From Urechidicola vernalis (GTDB lineage Bacteria; Bacteroidota; Bacteroidia; Flavobacteriales; Flavobacteriaceae): a stretch of DNA of 64,000 nt. Each line of letters begins with the position of its first letter. Within the stretch, counting starts at the first letter, position 1. Where the stretch lies: assembly GCF_031846385.1 (NCBI RefSeq), contig NZ_JAVRHV010000009.1, positions 18,489 to 82,488 of the forward strand, read 5' to 3'. Below, piece after piece: positions 16,509 to 25,700 of this stretch. The notes under the pieces are model-generated. The model made no database searches. It saw only the letters and a program-made list of their open reading frames with translations, and was not told the DNA's origin. Both the position numbers and the translations under genes were made by a program.

Positions 16509-17324
16509 ATGAGTTTTACAAAAACAACAGAGCAATCATCACATTATAATCATCTTGAAAAAATGTCGGTTAATGAACTATTAACCAATATAAACCAAGA
16601 AGACATTACCGTTCCACAAGCAGTTTCTAAAATAATTCCACAAATTGAACAAATAGTTGAAATCATTGTTTCAAAACTTAAAATTGGAGGGCGACTATTT
16701 TATATTGGAGCAGGTACTAGTGGCCGCTTAGGAATATTAGATGCTTCTGAATGTCCACCTACTTTTGGCGTATCACATGAACTCGTTCAAGGACTCATTG
16801 CTGGAGGAGATACAGCGATTAGAAAAGCCGTTGAAAACGCCGAGGACTCTACTACCCAGGGATGGATAGATCTAAATGAAAAAAACATTAATAAAAATGA
16901 TGTCGTTATTGGAATTGCCGCTTCTGGAACAACTCCATATGTAATATCAACATTAAAAAAATGTAACAAAGAAGGTATTATTACAGGAAGTATAACAATG
17001 AATGAAGGAAGTCCTTTAGCAATTGTTCCAAAATTTCCGATTGTTTGTGTTGTTGGTCCTGAATTTGTAACTGGAAGTTCTCGCATGAAAGCGGGAACTG
17101 CTCAGAAATTAATTCTAAATATGATTTCTACTGCAACAATGATCAAATTAGGAAAAGTAGTTGGAAATAAAATGGTAGATATGCAACTATCAAATGAAAA
17201 ACTAGTGAACAGAGGGACGGAAATGATAATGGATGAATTAAAAATCGAAGCCTCGATTGCTAATGAATTACTATTAAAATACGGAAGTGTTCGTAACGCA
17301 ATAAACAACTACAATGTCAAATAA
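16509..17324 (+). CDS. murQ: N-acetylmuramic acid 6-phosphate etherase MurQ
   Basis: MurQ cleaves the lactyl ether of N-acetylmuramic acid 6-phosphate, giving GlcNAc 6-phosphate and D-lactate in cell-wall sugar recycling. The 271-residue SIS-fold protein shows IGAGTSGRLGILDASECPPT with the active-site Glu, GIAASGTTPYVI, and SSRMKAGTAQKLILNMIS. I start at ATG 16509 (MSFTKTTEQ). An upstream in-frame start would add nine hydrophobic residues lying over the terminator. The gene begins a tight operon: the next ATG overlaps its 3' end by 11 bp. Confidence 0.95.
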   Translation: MSFTKTTEQSSHYNHLEKMSVNELLTNINQEDITVPQAVSKIIPQIEQIVEIIVSKLKIGGRLFYIGAGTSGRLGILDASECPPTFGVSHELVQGLIAGGDTAIRKAVENAEDSTTQGWIDLNEKNINKNDVVIGIAASGTTPYVISTLKKCNKEGIITGSITMNEGSPLAIVPKFPIVCVVGPEFVTGSSRMKAGTAQKLILNMISTATMIKLGKVVGNKMVDMQLSNEKLVNRGTEMIMDELKIEASIANELLLKYGSVRNAINNYNVK

Positions 17325-17532
17325 AAAAGAAATAATAGTAACTGGAATCAAATATTTAGCAATTACTTTACCGCTGATGTTTTTTGGACCATTTGTCTTA
17401 ACTATTGGTTTTAGAGCTGCAAATGAAGGCAATTATCTTTTCACCGGAATTGGTATTATTATTTGTTTGGTAGCAATCGTTCTTGGTTTTATTGGAGTTA
17501 GGACAATATTAAAAGGCCTGTTCGCCAAATAA
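17314..17532 (+). CDS. DUF6095 family small membrane protein
   Basis: A 72-residue protein with two membrane helices (about 10-32 and 43-67), separated by a short loop (GFRAANEGNYLFTG). It resembles the flavobacterial family DUF6095, whose function is unknown. It overlaps murQ by 11 bp and its stop overlaps the next ATG (TAATG). This tight coupling suggests a role with murQ or the ATP-grasp enzyme at the membrane, but that is inference. Confidence 0.8.
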   Translation: MSNKKEIIVTGIKYLAITLPLMFFGPFVLTIGFRAANEGNYLFTGIGIIICLVAIVLGFIGVRTILKGLFAK

Positions 17533-18584
17533 TGAGTGGAAAAACGTTTTTATACAAACTTAAACATTGGGAGTATTGGCCATCATACATGTTCTACCTA
17601 CCTAATATTCCTTATGCATGCTATTTGGCTGTAAAAGCTAAAAGCCCTGTTTTTTATAGTGCCGTAAACCCTGGGATTTATAATTCAGGTAACGGAATGG
17701 AATCTAAATTTGATACAATTAAAATGATTCCTGAACGTCTAAGACCAAAAACTGTCCTAATATGCGAAGGAGAACCAATAGAAACGGTTTTAGAAAAAAT
17801 AAAACAAGAGCACCTAAATTTTCCTCTTATTGCAAAACCAGATATTGGTTTTAGAGGTCTTCTCGTAAAAAAAATAAATTCAAGAGAAGAATTAGAGCAG
17901 TATCTTCTTAAATATCCGATAAAAGTAATTATTCAAGAATTCATAGATCTTCCAAATGAGTGTGGCATTTTTTATTATAGAATACCGGACGAACAAAAAG
18001 GACATATAACTTCCATTACTTTTAAGGAGTTTTTAACCGTTACAGGTACCGGAAAAAAAAGTATTGAAGAGTTAATTACAGAAGACAAAAGAGCCCGATT
18101 GTATTTAAATCTTTTACAAGAATTACATGGAAATACTTTACATTCGATTTTAAAAAATGGAGAAAAATTTATATTAAACACCATCGGAAACCATTGTAAA
18201 GGGACTCGATTTATAAATGGAAATGATTTTATATCCAAAGAACTCGAGGAGTCATTTGATAGTTTAAATAAAAAAATTGATGGCTGGTATTACGGTCGCA
18301 TTGATATTAAATACAACCAATTTGATGATTTATTAAATGGAGAGAACTATAAAATTTTAGAAATCAACGGTATTATTTCAGAACCAACTCATATTTATGA
18401 CGCATCGACTCACTCCTATTTTAAAGCGGTAAAATCCATTGCTACACATTGGAAAACCATTTATAAAATTGCAAAGACAAATCATTTCATCTTACATTTC
18501 CCTTATACCAAAACAAGTTCATTTCTAAAAGACTTAGTAAATCTTAAACGATATACAAAAAGATTACATTCATTGACTCGCTAA
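17532..18584 (+). CDS. ATP-grasp domain protein, D-Ala-D-Ala ligase-like
   Basis: A 350-residue protein with an ATP-grasp core from about residue 95 to 300. Visible elements are FPLIAKPDIGFRGLLVKKI (ATP-binding Lys), VIIQEFIDLPNECGIFYYR, GTRFINGNDFI, YYGRIDIKY and the metal-binding KILEINGI near the end. ATP-grasp enzymes join a carboxylate to an amine or other nucleophile through an acyl phosphate. Its neighbour murQ suggests cell-wall metabolism, but it is not a canonical Ddl and the true substrate is unknown. The start shares a base with the DUF6095 stop. The 3' end overlaps the convergent DinB gene by 15 bp. Confidence 0.8.
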   Translation: MSGKTFLYKLKHWEYWPSYMFYLPNIPYACYLAVKAKSPVFYSAVNPGIYNSGNGMESKFDTIKMIPERLRPKTVLICEGEPIETVLEKIKQEHLNFPLIAKPDIGFRGLLVKKINSREELEQYLLKYPIKVIIQEFIDLPNECGIFYYRIPDEQKGHITSITFKEFLTVTGTGKKSIEELITEDKRARLYLNLLQELHGNTLHSILKNGEKFILNTIGNHCKGTRFINGNDFISKELEESFDSLNKKIDGWYYGRIDIKYNQFDDLLNGENYKILEINGIISEPTHIYDASTHSYFKAVKSIATHWKTIYKIAKTNHFILHFPYTKTSSFLKDLVNLKRYTKRLHSLTR

Positions 18585-19070
18585 AGACTTTTCTTTTGGA
18601 GTTGTTGGATTAAAACCAAAATCTTCATCGGGAATCTGAATGCCAAGTTGTGAAATAATATACCCTAAACTAGCAAAATGATGAATGGCATGACTATGCG
18701 TCTGAATTAACAAACCCCCTAATGTATACGTTTGCTCTACTTTTCCAAGCCCAAGATCATCAATAACAGTTATAAATTGGTCAAGATCTGCAGATTTCAA
18801 TTCTGCTAATTTTTCCAAAATTTGATTAAAATAGATGATTCCTTCTGCAGTATCCAATTCTACAATTTCATTTCTCTTACGCGCGGTTAAATCAACTTTT
18901 AAGTTTGGCAAACCCTCACAAACACAATCAAATACATCCAAAATGTGACGCATATGTCGGCCTATACTAGAATAATATGGAGCGATTGATGTATTGGAGT
19001 ATTGTTCGTTAGAAATTGAGTTTAATAATTTCACACCTCTGTGCAAATTCATTTCAATCGCTGAAATCAT
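18570..19070 (-). CDS. DinB family protein
   Basis: A 166-residue four-helix-bundle protein of the DinB/YfiT superfamily. The three metal-ligand histidines of the fold are plausible in SSIGRHMRHILDVFDC near the N-terminus and THSHAIHHFASLGYI near residue 130. Family members include thiol-dependent S-transferases, but the function here is not predictable. It is encoded alone on the minus strand and overlaps the ATP-grasp gene tail to tail by 15 bp. Confidence 0.82.
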   Translation of the reverse strand: MISAIEMNLHRGVKLLNSISNEQYSNTSIAPYYSSIGRHMRHILDVFDCVCEGLPNLKVDLTARKRNEIVELDTAEGIIYFNQILEKLAELKSADLDQFITVIDDLGLGKVEQTYTLGGLLIQTHSHAIHHFASLGYIISQLGIQIPDEDFGFNPTTPKEKSLASQ

Positions 19071-19264
19071 AAAATATTTTTTGGCTGGTTCAATGTTAGA
19101 TGTAAATATAATAATTATTTACAGTTAAATCTATCTCTTAAAATTATTCATTTTATTTAATTTCTTCCTTGATAAATTATCAAACTCTAAAATAAACAGT
19201 CAATGCCACTCTATTGAAAAAATTGCGATTAAAATTCTTTACATTTACACAGATATTTTAATGT

Positions 19265-22200
19265 GTGGGATCTAAAATTAATTTCTTTTTTCTATTTGTA
19301 ATAATTTGGCTTTTTAGCATTCCTATTAAGGCTCAACTTAACATACCACCTAATTTATATGCTACTGGAGATCAAGAGTACTGTCCTGGTCAGACTATAA
19401 ATATTGCAACTGAATTTATTATCAACGATCCCGATGATGCAGGAATTGAAGCCTTATATGTTCAAATATCTAGTGGCTATGAGCAAAACAATGACATCTT
19501 AACTTTAACTGGCACACACCCAACAATAATCACACAATGGAATAATACAACTGGAAAGTTAAAATTATACGGAGTTTCAGGAGCAGATGTTCCATACCCT
19601 GAGTTAATTGCTGCCATTTTAGGTGTTCAGTTTTCTACAACTAATACGGAATCTGTAAACGATCGTGATTTTTCAATTACTATAGGAGATGCAAACTATT
19701 TACCTTTAACAGATCATTTCTATGAATTTGTTCCTTCGCAAGGCATTACATGGACTAATGCACGTACAGAAGCGGCTTCTAGAACATACTTTGGTTTAAA
19801 AGGATATTTAGCAACCATTACATCTGCGGAAGAAGCACAATTATCTGGAGAACAAGCCTCTGGCGCAGGATGGATTGGCGGAAGTGATGCGCAAACTGAA
19901 GGCGTTTGGAAATGGGTTACCGGCCCGGAAGCGGGAACTGTTTTTTGGAACGGTCTATCCAATGGCTCTACTCCAAATTATGCCAATTGGAATTACAACG
20001 AACCTAATCAGGCCGGAGACGAAGATTATGCGCATATCACTGCCCCTAATATAGGTAAACGAGGAGCCTGGAACGATTTAAGTAATACAGGTGCATCAAC
20101 AGGAGATTATCAACCCAAAGGATATATAGTTGAATATGGTGGGTCAACAGGCGACCCTATATTAAATATTTCAGCAAGTACTACTATAAGAATTCCAACA
20201 ATAACATCTACAACTTCTAATGAAAGATGCGGAAATGGTATACTTAACCTAGAGGCAACCGCAGATTTCGGAACAATTCATTGGCATGATGCATCGACTG
20301 GGGGAAATTTGGTTGGAACTGGCACAATATTTACCACACCTGATATTGTAAATACAACTACTTATTATGTGTCTACTTCAATTGTTGGATGTACGACTGG
20401 AGAAAGAACTCCCGTTTACGCTACCATCTATGAAATACCGACTATTATACAAACATCCGGGTCTATTATTTGTCATAATGGCACCGGAGACATTTACGCA
20501 ACCCCATCATCTGGTGGTATAATAAACTGGTTTGACTCTCCTACTGGCGGTGTTAGTTTAGGTACTGGAAATGCATTTACGACAGGACCACTTATATCTA
20601 CAACTTATTTTTACGCAGAGGTATCGACAAATAATTGTACCAACCCTATAAGAGAAACTGTTGAAGTTACTGTAAACTCACCAATAGCTCCTACTGGTAA
20701 TCAAAATCAAACATTTTGTGAATTTGACAACCCAACTATTGCGTCCTTAACAGCTACAGGAAGCAATATTTTATGGTACGATGCCGCTACAGGTGGTAAT
20801 TTATTATTAGCCTCTGACTTGCTCTTGGATGGCCAGTATTATTACGCATCTCAAAATGATGGTGTCTGCGAAAGTTTTGATCGATTGGAAGTTTCGGTTA
20901 CGCTATTTGACATGGTAACCCCAACTAACATTGCCCCTATAATTGAATGTGACAACACCTCATTCGGAACAGATTCCGATGGGATAATCCGTTTTAATTT
21001 AACTGAGAAAGCAATTGAACTATTGAACGGAAAAAATCCAAGTGATTTTTCTATAAGTTATTTTACCGACAATACTTATTCAAACCAAATTCCAGAAAAC
21101 TCCACACCAATTAATGGAGATGATATTACCAGTTACTTTAACGATCCAAGTTTAAACGATTCTGATGGTGAGCAAACCATCTATGTGAAAGTTACCAACA
21201 TAATTGACTCAAATTGCTTTTCTGAGAATTTATTTAAGTTAAAAGTAAATTTATTACCATCTATAAACCCATCTCCATTTGTTCTAGAGCAATGTGATGA
21301 CGATTTTGATGGATTTAACACTTTTAATTTAACTGAGATTAATACTGAAATCATTACAAACATTACTACCGAAGTTTTTAGTTATTTCGAATCAAACATT
21401 GACGCTTTAAATAATTCAAATGCAATTATAGACCCAATAAATTACACGAATGAAATTGCAAACATTGACAATTCTATTTGGGTTCGAGTTGAAAATGAAA
21501 ACGGGTGTTTTAGAGTTTCTCAATTTGAATTAGTAGTAAAACCATCAGCAATTCCTGCTTCTTTTTTAGAAACATTTTACAATTGCGATGATGGGCAGGA
21601 TACTAACGATGGCATAGCAACATTTGATTTTAGCAGTGTAACGGCTCAAATTGAAGCTATTTTCCCTGTAAATATTGATGTTCACTACTATCAAAATGAA
21701 GCAGATGCAACGAGTGAAATTAATGAAATAACAGATCCTTCTTCTTATCAAAATATCGACAGTCCAGGTATGCAAGAAATTTGGGTAAGAGCTGATAGTT
21801 CATTAGGAAATGATTGTTTAGGAAACGGACATCATGTAACATTAATCGTTGAACCTTTGCCTCAATTCGAAGTTATAACTGAAGCCACAGTTTGCCTTAA
21901 TTTACCTCCGATAACATTAGAAACCTTAAATCCTTCCGGAGCATTTAACTACGAATGGACGGATGCCAATGGAGATTTAATTAGTACTGAACCGACTGCA
22001 ATTGTGAATTCAAGTGGCGTGTATACTGTTATTGCAAGTTATACAACTTCGTCTGGCAATACTTGTATTTCTGACGCAAGAACGGTAACTGTTTCAGAAT
22101 CTAATATTGCCTCAATATCCTATGAAGATGTAACAATTACTGACGATTCAGACAATAACACAGTTCATATTAATAACGAAAATGAAAATCTAGGAATAGG

Positions 22201-22618
22201 TGATTATGAATTTTCATTAGATGACGAATTTGGTCCGTATCAAGATGAGTCTACCTTTGAAATGGTTGCGCCTGGTATTCATACAATATATGTTAGAGAT
22301 AAGAATAATTGCGGTATTGCAAGTTTAGAAATATCGGTTGTTGGTTTCCCTAAGTTCTTCACACCAAACTATGATGGTGTAAATGACACTTGGCAAATAC
22401 TAGGAATAAATGAAAATTTTTACCCAACATCGCTTATTTACATTTACGATCGTTTTGGTAAAATTTTGGACAAAATTGATCCTAAAAGTGAAGGATGGGA
22501 TGGTTTATATAATGGTAAATTATTACCTTCAGACGATTATTGGTTCGGTGTTTTACTTATTGATAAAGACGGTAATACCAGAGAGCGAAAAGGTAATTTC
22601 AGTATGATAAGGCGTTAA
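19265..22618 (+). CDS. Large T9SS type B secreted protein with C-type lectin domain
   Basis: This 1117-residue protein has a signal peptide (about 1-23, ending IKAQ) and a C-type-lectin domain (about 148-295) with WTNARTEAASR, GWIGGSDAQTEGVWKWVTGP, NYANWNYNEPN and AWNDLS motifs. Ig-like repeats (about 305-550) follow, then three beta-rich repeats of about 90 residues opening with C-D-D/N-x-x-D-G. The C-terminal sorting domain (about 1028-1117) contains FPKFFTPNYDGVNDTW and IYDRFGKIL, the type B (CHU_C, gliding-motility-associated) signal for T9SS export and cell-surface attachment. The start is GTG 19265; no in-frame ATG precedes the signal peptide. It is probably an adhesin or carbohydrate binder; the ligand is unknown. 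Confidence 0.92.
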   Translation: MGSKINFFFLFVIIWLFSIPIKAQLNIPPNLYATGDQEYCPGQTINIATEFIINDPDDAGIEALYVQISSGYEQNNDILTLTGTHPTIITQWNNTTGKLKLYGVSGADVPYPELIAAILGVQFSTTNTESVNDRDFSITIGDANYLPLTDHFYEFVPSQGITWTNARTEAASRTYFGLKGYLATITSAEEAQLSGEQASGAGWIGGSDAQTEGVWKWVTGPEAGTVFWNGLSNGSTPNYANWNYNEPNQAGDEDYAHITAPNIGKRGAWNDLSNTGASTGDYQPKGYIVEYGGSTGDPILNISASTTIRIPTITSTTSNERCGNGILNLEATADFGTIHWHDASTGGNLVGTGTIFTTPDIVNTTTYYVSTSIVGCTTGERTPVYATIYEIPTIIQTSGSIICHNGTGDIYATPSSGGIINWFDSPTGGVSLGTGNAFTTGPLISTTYFYAEVSTNNCTNPIRETVEVTVNSPIAPTGNQNQTFCEFDNPTIASLTATGSNILWYDAATGGNLLLASDLLLDGQYYYASQNDGVCESFDRLEVSVTLFDMVTPTNIAPIIECDNTSFGTDSDGIIRFNLTEKAIELLNGKNPSDFSISYFTDNTYSNQIPENSTPINGDDITSYFNDPSLNDSDGEQTIYVKVTNIIDSNCFSENLFKLKVNLLPSINPSPFVLEQCDDDFDGFNTFNLTEINTEIITNITTEVFSYFESNIDALNNSNAIIDPINYTNEIANIDNSIWVRVENENGCFRVSQFELVVKPSAIPASFLETFYNCDDGQDTNDGIATFDFSSVTAQIEAIFPVNIDVHYYQNEADATSEINEITDPSSYQNIDSPGMQEIWVRADSSLGNDCLGNGHHVTLIVEPLPQFEVITEATVCLNLPPITLETLNPSGAFNYEWTDANGDLISTEPTAIVNSSGVYTVIASYTTSSGNTCISDARTVTVSESNIASISYEDVTITDDSDNNTVHINNENENLGIGDYEFSLDDEFGPYQDESTFEMVAPGIHTIYVRDKNNCGIASLEISVVGFPKFFTPNYDGVNDTWQILGINENFYPTSLIYIYDRFGKILDKIDPKSEGWDGLYNGKLLPSDDYWFGVLLIDKDGNTRERKGNFSMIRR

Positions 22619-22655
22619 TTTTTTTTCGATATTTAAACGTTTGTTCCGTTAACTT

Positions 22656-22680
22656 GTCTAAATTTTATTTAGACTTCATT
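22656..22680 (+). terminator. Weak hairpin terminator between the two giant genes
   Basis: GTCTAAA (22656-22662) pairs with TTTAGAC (22668-22674) around a 5-nt loop, followed by TTCATTTTT. The stem is short and AT-rich. Confidence 0.55.
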
Positions 22681-22797
22681 TTTAGTTTTTTCCAACAAAG
22701 TGAATTCAAAAAAATTGAAACAAAAAGAACATTTAAGAATTAAACTATAAACTGTAGTTTTAAATTACATTTTAATAGTTGTAGAAAAAAATATTTA

Positions 22798-25700
22798 ATG
22801 ACCAGCACAAGGTTTACAGTTCTATTTTCAATTGTCTTTTTTTTAGTCGCATTTATTCAGGTAAATGGACAATTGAGTAAAACACATTATATCCCCCCCT
22901 TAACAAGTGCTGAATTTGGCAATGCCAATCCAGAAGATCAATACATTTATTTATCAACTCCCAGTGCAGCTAACATTACGTATACTATAATTCCTATTGG
23001 TGAACCAGCTACAAACCACATTACAGGAATTGTATCAAACACCTCTCCTCAAGAAATTTATATTGGAAATGGTAGTTCACAACTTTTTATGCCCTCAAGT
23101 ACCACGAGTACGGTTACCAATAACAAAGGATACATAGTAGAAGCCGAAGACGTAATCTACGTTTCTGTACGAATGGAAGCCGGCGGAGGTGCTCAAGCTG
23201 GCGCATTAGTCAGTAAAGGTTTAACAGCCCTAGGCACAACATTTAGAGTAGGAAGCTTTACAAATGAAAATGCTGGAACTAATTACTTAAATTTCGTTTC
23301 GGTAATGGCAACTGAAGATAATACCGTTGTATCTTTTAGCGATTTACCAACTGGAATTTCAATAAAAAACTATACCGGAACAACACCAATTTCGATAACT
23401 CTAAATGAAGGTGAAAGTTATATTCTAGCAACAAATAGTTCTGAAAATTCTGTTAACCGGGATGGGCTTATTGGAACCCTTGTAACTTCTGACAAAAATA
23501 TTGTTGTTAATTGCGGCTCTGCGAATGGAAGCTTTCATAATGGCGGAGGTAGAGATTATGGGATTGACCAAATAGTTGATTTATCTAAAGTTGGGAACGA
23601 ATACATCTTTGTGCGCGGAGATGGTTCAGACAATTGGGAAAATGTATTAATCGTTGCCCATAGCGATAATACAACTATAAATATTAACGGAGTTTCTACC
23701 GGTATAACTCTAAATGCGGGTGACTATCATCTTATTGAAGGAAATGAGTACAATTCCTTAGGAAATATGTATGTAGAAACTTCAGAACCTGTATTTGCAT
23801 ATCAAGGACTTGGAGGAAGTGGAGAAGCAAACCAAGGAATGTTTTTTGTGCCTCCGCTAAGTTGCGAAACTAGAGGAAACCTAGACAATATTGCTCAAAT
23901 AGAAAGTATTGGAAATACGATTTATTCTGGAGGATTATCAATTGTTACAAAAACAGGAGCAACAGTAACAATAAACAATAACCCCATTAGTAGTTATGCT
24001 TCTGTAGGGCCAAGCAGTGTTACTGGTAATTCAGATTACATCACATATAAAGTCTCTGGTTTGTCTGGCAATATTTCTGTTCAGAGCGATGATGAATTGT
24101 ATTGTGCATATTACAACTATAACGGGTTTGCTACGTCAGGTAGTTTTTATTCTGGATTCCCAACGCCACCTGAAATAAATTTTGATGCGGCTTTTGTTTC
24201 TTTAGGAATTTGCATACCTAACATTACACTTTCAGTAGCAAATGCCGCTAATTTTGACAGTTTTGAATGGTATTATGATGATGGAACTGGGTATGTAGCA
24301 ACCGGAATTAACACCGTAGATTACACCCCAACTCAATCAGGAACGTACAAACTCATAGGCATACTCACTTGCTCAAATTTAACGCTTGAGTCTTTAGCAG
24401 TGCCTGTAAGTATTTGCCCTGACGATATAGATAACGACGGAATCATAGATAATATTGATATGGACAATGACAATGATGGAATATTAAATTGTCAGGAATC
24501 TAATGGAGACCAAAACATCAACTTATCCAATATTAATGGTGGTTCCATTCCCATTGGTGGCTATACTTATACCGGAACTGTTACAACTATAGGTAACGCA
24601 TCTTCTACTCCGTTTAAAGGAGCAACAGATGGCGGTTTTCTAAGTGAAATACCCAGTAAAAATGGCACTCCCACATCGAGCCTAAACTATGACCTAGTCT
24701 TTAATCAAAATTTAAATCTTAGGTTTGAACAAGCAACTTCAACTTCACTTGGTTCAGGACTTTTAACTAATGATGAAGAATTTGTGATTCAGGTGCCAAA
24801 TACAAGAACTGTGACTTTATTAGATCCTGATGATCAACTATTAGTAGACACTAATTATGATGGTGTTTTTGAAACTGGAGTAACGCAAGTCTCATCCTTT
24901 GAAATACGCTTTAAATTAAAAGACGCTTCGTTGCCAATAGGCTCTGGGACGTTTTCTTTTTTAGCAGATAGCATTGATAGATTTAATTATACACATATAA
25001 ATAATTCAGAAACCTCAACAAACCAAGCGGCCTTTAAAATTACTGCTACTTGTGTAAAACTAGATTCTGACTCAGATGGAATTGAAGATAGTTTAGATTA
25101 TGATAGCGATAATGATGGCATAACAGATTTAATTGAAAACCAAGGTTTATTACTTAATTTAAGCAATACAGACATTGATAATAATGGTTTAGATGATGTA
25201 TTCGATATAAATGGAATTCCAATTGATTCTGATACAGATGGAGTTTTGGATTATTTGGATTTAGATAGTGACAATGACGGAATCTATGATATAGAAGAGT
25301 CTGTAGGCAACGCTTTAGATTCCGATTTTGACGGTGTCATTGATGGCTCCAACGCAACAACGGTAGGATCTAACGGTTTAGAAGACTCTTTAGAAACGTC
25401 TCCAGATAGTGGTATTATTAATTATACAGTTCTTGATACGGACACCGACACAATACTCAATTACCTAGATCTAGATAGTGATGGTGATAATTGTTTTGAC
25501 ACTTTTGAAGCAGGTTTTTCTGACGTAAATAACGATGGTCTATTAGGAGATGTTACGATAACAGTCAATACAAAAGGTATTGTAACAAGTGCTTCCAATG
25601 GTTACACTATACCAAATGCAGATTATCTAATTTTTGCACCTATTTTAATTGAATTACAACCAATAAATACTGAAGTTTGTGAATTGTCAAATGCTATTAT

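Noticed and set aside
19720..19962. Open frame of 80 codons on the minus strand
   Set aside because: It is antisense to the well-supported C-type lectin domain.
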